This document shows, piece by piece, positions 61,299 to 64,000 of a DNA stretch of 64,000 nucleotides. Position numbers and translations under genes: made by a program. The notes beneath the pieces are model-generated. The model worked only from the letters and a program-made list of their open reading frames with translations, was not told where the DNA came from and made no database searches. How positions within the stretch are numbered: position 1 is the stretch's first letter; every line of letters begins with the position of its first letter. The DNA comes from Erythrobacter sp. (GTDB lineage Bacteria; Pseudomonadota; Alphaproteobacteria; Sphingomonadales; Sphingomonadaceae): assembly GCA_027311945.1 (NCBI GenBank), contig DAICXZ010000029.1:42134-106133 (forward strand), in the 5' to 3' direction.

Positions 61299-61622
61299 TC
61301 AGCCGCGTGGGCCGAACAGGATGATGGCTGCGCCGGCGAGCACGACCGCGCCGCCGAAGAAATCCCAACGGTCGGGCGTGGAGCCTTCGACGATCCACAG
61401 CCACAGGAGCGACGCGGCCACATAGACACCGCCATAGGCCGCGAAGGCGCGACCGGCATCGTCGGTCGGAACAAGCGTCAGCAGCCAGGCGAAGAGTGCC
61501 AGCGACACCATCCCGGGCAGCAGCCACAAGGGGCTCTTCTCTAGTCGCCACCAGGCCCAGAATGCGAAACAGCCGGCAATTTCGAACAGCGCCGCGAGCG
61601 GATAGACGAGGAACAGTTTCAT
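61299..61622 (-). CDS. YnfA/UPF0060 family small membrane protein
   Basis: 107 residues with four helices. [27 protein letters not shown] and [51 protein letters not shown] are the UPF0060 signatures, a family related to small multidrug-resistance pumps. Overlaps arsB by four bases (ATGA), so it is part of the arsenic operon. A role in moving arsenic or its products is suggested only by position. Confidence 0.88.
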   Translation of the reverse strand: MKLFLVYPLAALFEIAGCFAFWAWWRLEKSPLWLLPGMVSLALFAWLLTLVPTDDAGRAFAAYGGVYVAASLLWLWIVEGSTPDRWDFFGGAVVLAGAAIILFGPRG

Positions 61623-62905
61623 GTGAGGCTTAACCGTAGGGCGAGCGCGGCCAGGGTCACCAGCAGGATCGGTGTGGTCAGGGTGATGCCGACGCGGAAG
61701 TAGTATCCCCAGCCGATTGTCACGCCCTTCTGGCCCAGCACATGCAGCCATAACAGGGTCGCGAGCGAGCCGATCGGGGTGATCTTCGGCCCAAGATCGC
61801 ACCCTATCACGTTGGCATAGATCATCGCGTCGCGAACGGGACCGGTGGCACTGGTCGCATCGATCGACAATGCGCCGACGAGGACGGTGGGCATGTTGTT
61901 CATGCCCGAGGAAAGCACGGCCGACAGGATGCCTGTTCCAAAGGTTGCCCCCCACACACCGCTCTGGGCTGAGCGTTCGAGCAGTCCTGCTATTGCGGTA
62001 GCGAGCCCAGCGTTGCTCATGCCGTAGACGACCAGATACATGCCGAGCGAGAAGATCACGACCTGCCAGGGCGCTTCGCGGATCACCTGGCCTGTGGGGA
62101 TGATGTGGCCGCGCGCAGCTATCGCCATGAGCGCCAGCGCACCGAGGGCAGCGACCGCGCTGATCGGCACGCCAAGAGGCTCGAGAACAAAGAACCCGAT
62201 CAGCAGCAGGGCCAGCACCACCCAGCCCGCGTGGAAGGTAGCCCGGTCATGGATCGCTTCTGCCGGAGCGCGGAGCTGGGTGACGTCGTAGCTGGCGGGA
62301 ATGTCATTGCGGAAAAACAGCAGCAGCGCTGCCAATGTGGCGGCAATTGCGGCCAGGTCGACCGGCACCATGACCAGCGCATACTCGCCGAACCCGATAT
62401 CGAAGAAATCGGCCGACACGATGTTGACGAGGTTGGATACGACCAGCGGCAGGCTCGACGTATCGGCAATGAACCCTGCCGCCATGACGAAGGCTAGCGT
62501 CGCCTTGGCATTGTAGCCCAGCGCCCGCAGCATCGCGATCACGATCGGCGTGAGGATCAGTGCAGCGCCGTCATTGGCGAAGATCGCCGCGACCCCCGCG
62601 CCGAGCAGCACGACTAACACGAATAAAATGCGCCCATCGCCGCGGCCCCACTTGGCGACATGGAGCGCAGCCCACTCGAAGAACCCTGCACGGTCGAGGA
62701 TCAAGCTGATCAGGATCACCGCGACGAAGGCGCCCGTGGCGTTCCAGATGATGTCCCACACCACCGGGATGTCGGCGAGCGAGACGACGCCGGTGGCAAG
62801 CGCCACCAGGGCTCCGCCGATCGCGCTCCACCCGATGCCAAGCCCACGGGGCTGCCAGATCACGAGCGTGATGGTGGCGACGAAGATTCCGATCGCAAGC
62901 AGCAT
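61619..62905 (-). CDS. arsB: ArsB arsenite/antimonite efflux protein
   Basis: 428-residue, roughly 12-helix arsenite:H+ antiporter of the ArsB/NhaD superfamily. [59 protein letters not shown] and [15 protein letters not shown] are the ArsB signatures. Begins one base into the arsC stop. Without ArsA in the window it works as a secondary carrier. Confidence 0.95.
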   Translation of the reverse strand: MLLAIGIFVATITLVIWQPRGLGIGWSAIGGALVALATGVVSLADIPVVWDIIWNATGAFVAVILISLILDRAGFFEWAALHVAKWGRGDGRILFVLVVLLGAGVAAIFANDGAALILTPIVIAMLRALGYNAKATLAFVMAAGFIADTSSLPLVVSNLVNIVSADFFDIGFGEYALVMVPVDLAAIAATLAALLLFFRNDIPASYDVTQLRAPAEAIHDRATFHAGWVVLALLLIGFFVLEPLGVPISAVAALGALALMAIAARGHIIPTGQVIREAPWQVVIFSLGMYLVVYGMSNAGLATAIAGLLERSAQSGVWGATFGTGILSAVLSSGMNNMPTVLVGALSIDATSATGPVRDAMIYANVIGCDLGPKITPIGSLATLLWLHVLGQKGVTIGWGYYFRVGITLTTPILLVTLAALALRLSLT

Positions 62906-63333
62906 CAGGCGATACGTGCGCCCGCCGCGTCCACGACCTGCTCACCGTCCTCCTTGGTGAATGCGCCGCGCTGGGGACTTGGCAGGATGTCGAGCACCAT
63001 CTCGGACGGGCGACAAAGGCGAACGCCGAGGGGCGAGACGACGAGCGGGCGATTGATGAGGATCGGGTGCTTCATCATCGCATCGATCAGCGCTTTATCG
63101 CTCAGGCTCTCATCGCCCAGCCCGAGTTCGGCATAGGGCGCGTCCTTTTCACGCAGCAACGCCCGGGGGCTCAGTCGGGCCCGATCGATCAAGCTTTCGA
63201 GCATGGCGCGTGATGGCGGGGTCTTGAGGTATTCCACGACGTGCGGCTCGACCCCGGCATTGCGGATCATCGCCAGCGTATTGCGCGAGGTGCCGCATTC
63301 GGGATTGTGGTAGACAACGATGTCGGTGGTCAT
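62905..63333 (-). CDS. arsC: ArsC arsenate reductase, glutaredoxin-dependent
   Basis: 142 residues. The R773-type fold with the catalytic Cys13 in [11 protein letters not shown], the [15 protein letters not shown] helix, and [10 protein letters not shown]. It reduces arsenate to arsenite with glutathione and glutaredoxin, after which ArsB exports it. The ATG of [10 protein letters not shown] is used; a longer frame reaches into arsR. arsR is 40 bp upstream. Confidence 0.94.
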   Translation of the reverse strand: MTTDIVVYHNPECGTSRNTLAMIRNAGVEPHVVEYLKTPPSRAMLESLIDRARLSPRALLREKDAPYAELGLGDESLSDKALIDAMMKHPILINRPLVVSPLGVRLCRPSEMVLDILPSPQRGAFTKEDGEQVVDAAGARIA

Positions 63334-63373
63334 GGATATTCCCTTCACAGGAGGCGACCCAAGCGCGGGTCGC

Positions 63374-63706
63374 TCAACAACATTCGGCAAGCTCAGCGAT
63401 AAGCGGTTCGCACAGATCCGCGCGTCCGCCGCAGCAGTCCTTCGCCAGGAACAGCATCAGATCGCGAAGGGCCTTTATGTTCGCGCGCTGGATAATCTGC
63501 CGCCCCCGCTTTTCCGAGACGACAAGGTCGGCAGCGACGAGGATGGCTAGGTGGCTGGAGAACGTGCTCTGACTGAGCCCCGATGCATCTACCAGTTGCC
63601 CGGTGGAAAGGCCCTCCGGTTCGCTACGCACCAGACGCCGGAAGGCGTCGAGGCGGGTTGGGTGAGAGAGAGCAGCAAGGGACTCAAGGGCGCTGGACGA
63701 TTGCAC
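63374..63706 (-). CDS. arsR: ArsR family arsenic-responsive repressor
   Basis: A 110-residue winged-helix repressor of the arsenic operon. SALESLAALSHPTRLDAFRRLV, the recognition helix SQSTFSSHLAIL and the wing are typical. Likely As(III) ligands are Cys91-Cys92 and Cys99 (KDCCGGRADLC), with Cys109-Cys110 at the C-terminus, placing it near the ArsR types with C-terminal thiols. I chose a GTG at 63706 as start: it lies right at the predicted transcription start, and the family N-terminus begins there. An earlier TTG at 63742 would include the -35 element in the coding region. Confidence 0.9.
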   Translation of the reverse strand: MQSSSALESLAALSHPTRLDAFRRLVRSEPEGLSTGQLVDASGLSQSTFSSHLAILVAADLVVSEKRGRQIIQRANIKALRDLMLFLAKDCCGGRADLCEPLIAELAECC

Positions 63707-63763
63707 CCATCGGTATTTATCGATGGGATAAAGTGACGTCAAATTCTATCGGAAATTATCGAT
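63707..63763 (-). promoter_or_regulatory. arsenic-operon promoter with direct-repeat operators
   Basis: TTGACG (63737-63742), 17 bases, TAAATA (63714-63719) form a near-consensus sigma-70 promoter on the minus strand. It is flanked by an 18-base direct repeat with four mismatches (63707-63724 and 63746-63763), core ATCGATAA(N3)CCGAT. One copy covers the -10, the other lies above the -35. This is the expected place for ArsR binding. The start would lie next to the arsR GTG, so a leaderless transcript is possible. Confidence 0.65.
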
Positions 63764-63870
63764 GAATTGCTGACTGGCTTCAACCAGGTCTCCAAGTAGG
63801 TCGCTAGTGGGGATGTCCGGTTGCACCGGAATGAGTGCCACAATCGGACCGTCAGGAATCGGCCCTATTC
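63746..63870 (-). pseudogene. 3' remnant of a truncated gene at the insertion-sequence edge
   Basis: A frame without a start in the window, ending in a stop at 63746, reads ...IPDGPIVALIPVQPDIPTS then DLLGDLVEASQQFIDNFR. It is cut where the insertion-sequence end begins, near 63861-63885. I do not recognise the family. One arsenic operator copy lies within its last codons. Confidence 0.45.
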
Positions 63871-64000
63871 CGTTGAAAAAGTCGCCGCTGGCTGCGCTGG
63901 TTTAAGGTTCCGGATCGAGCGCGAGTGAGGCCGCTGCCTCTCTCAGGCGGTGGCGAGGCCCGGCATGGGCCGCATCTTGGCCAGTTTCCGGAGGTTCTGG
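63871..64000 (-). mobile_element. edge of an insertion sequence (transposase C-terminus)
   Basis: A minus-strand frame from the window edge to a stop at 63943 reads QNLRKLAKMRPMPGLATA, resembling the end of a DDE transposase (IS1182/IS5-like by recollection, unchecked). Below the stop, CCGTTGAAAAAGTCG near 63870-63885 looks like an element end. The rest lies outside the window. Confidence 0.5.

Overview
The window is 64 kb of GC-rich chromosomal DNA from an alphaproteobacterium, most likely a sphingomonad of the Erythrobacter/Porphyrobacter type. The evidence is gcrA, the ATP-synthase zeta regulator (DUF1476), a YlxR/L7Ae-type nusA-infB operon, a lone crtZ, sphingomonad-style TonB receptors, and short palindromic repeats that encode PELVEG...STSSGR when read through a gene. 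Assignment is by gene content and protein similarity recalled from family knowledge; no search was run.

Layout. 1-2.1 kb: end of proB, an epimerase-like gene and a tandem pair of probable small RNAs. 2.1-12.5 kb: a sulfur block on the minus strand, with siroheme synthase, sulfite reductase and APS reductase (cobA-DUF2849-cysI-DUF934-cysH), then sseA-metC-mscS, and a TauE/SafE permease with an Rrf2 regulator. queF and a GT2 glycosyltransferase lie in between. 12.4-28 kb: tRNA-Thr, DUF429, rarA, a PadR regulator with a perfect palindromic operator, a mannosyltransferase-like gene, typA, a TonB-dependent receptor, the tesA/ybbA/ybbP triad and recF. 27.7-28.2 kb: a second, detached phage-shock locus (small membrane protein plus PspC) behind a sigma-54 promoter. 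28.2-35.1 kb: yhhQ, tRNA-Arg, a leuC-leuD-DUF1476-bolA-grxD unit, thioesterase, crtZ and sufE. 35.2-38.9 kb: the main phage-shock operon (small protein, pspA, pspB, pspC, three PspB-like genes) with divergent pspF. 39.6-50.7 kb: the classical rimP-nusA-ylxR-infB-rbfA-(GNAT, M50 protease)-truB-rpsO-pnp translation/RNA cluster; truB carries an in-frame palindromic repeat. 50.8-58 kb: diguanylate cyclase, DUF1993, aromatic-acid MFS transporter, a LuxR-type solo, gcrA, an ABC-2 permease and hspQ. 58.1-64 kb: the left part of a genomic island inserted at tRNA-Ser(CGA), with a P4-type integrase, an AlpA-fusion protein and an arsenic operon (arsR-arsC-arsB-ynfA-arsH), ending in a truncated gene and the edge of an insertion sequence.

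How it fits together. The most informative signal is the PspF regulon. Both pspF-adjacent and distant promoters match the -24/-12 consensus, and both have the same upstream dyad element (CTTGGGAAAATT) about 80 bp away. Each begins with a short, unrecognised Ala-rich membrane peptide, so envelope stress here appears to be served by an enlarged and split Psp system. Sulfur assimilation (cys genes, sseA, metC, tauE) and queuosine functions (queF, yhhQ) are the other metabolic themes. The arsenic island is the only clearly acquired segment.
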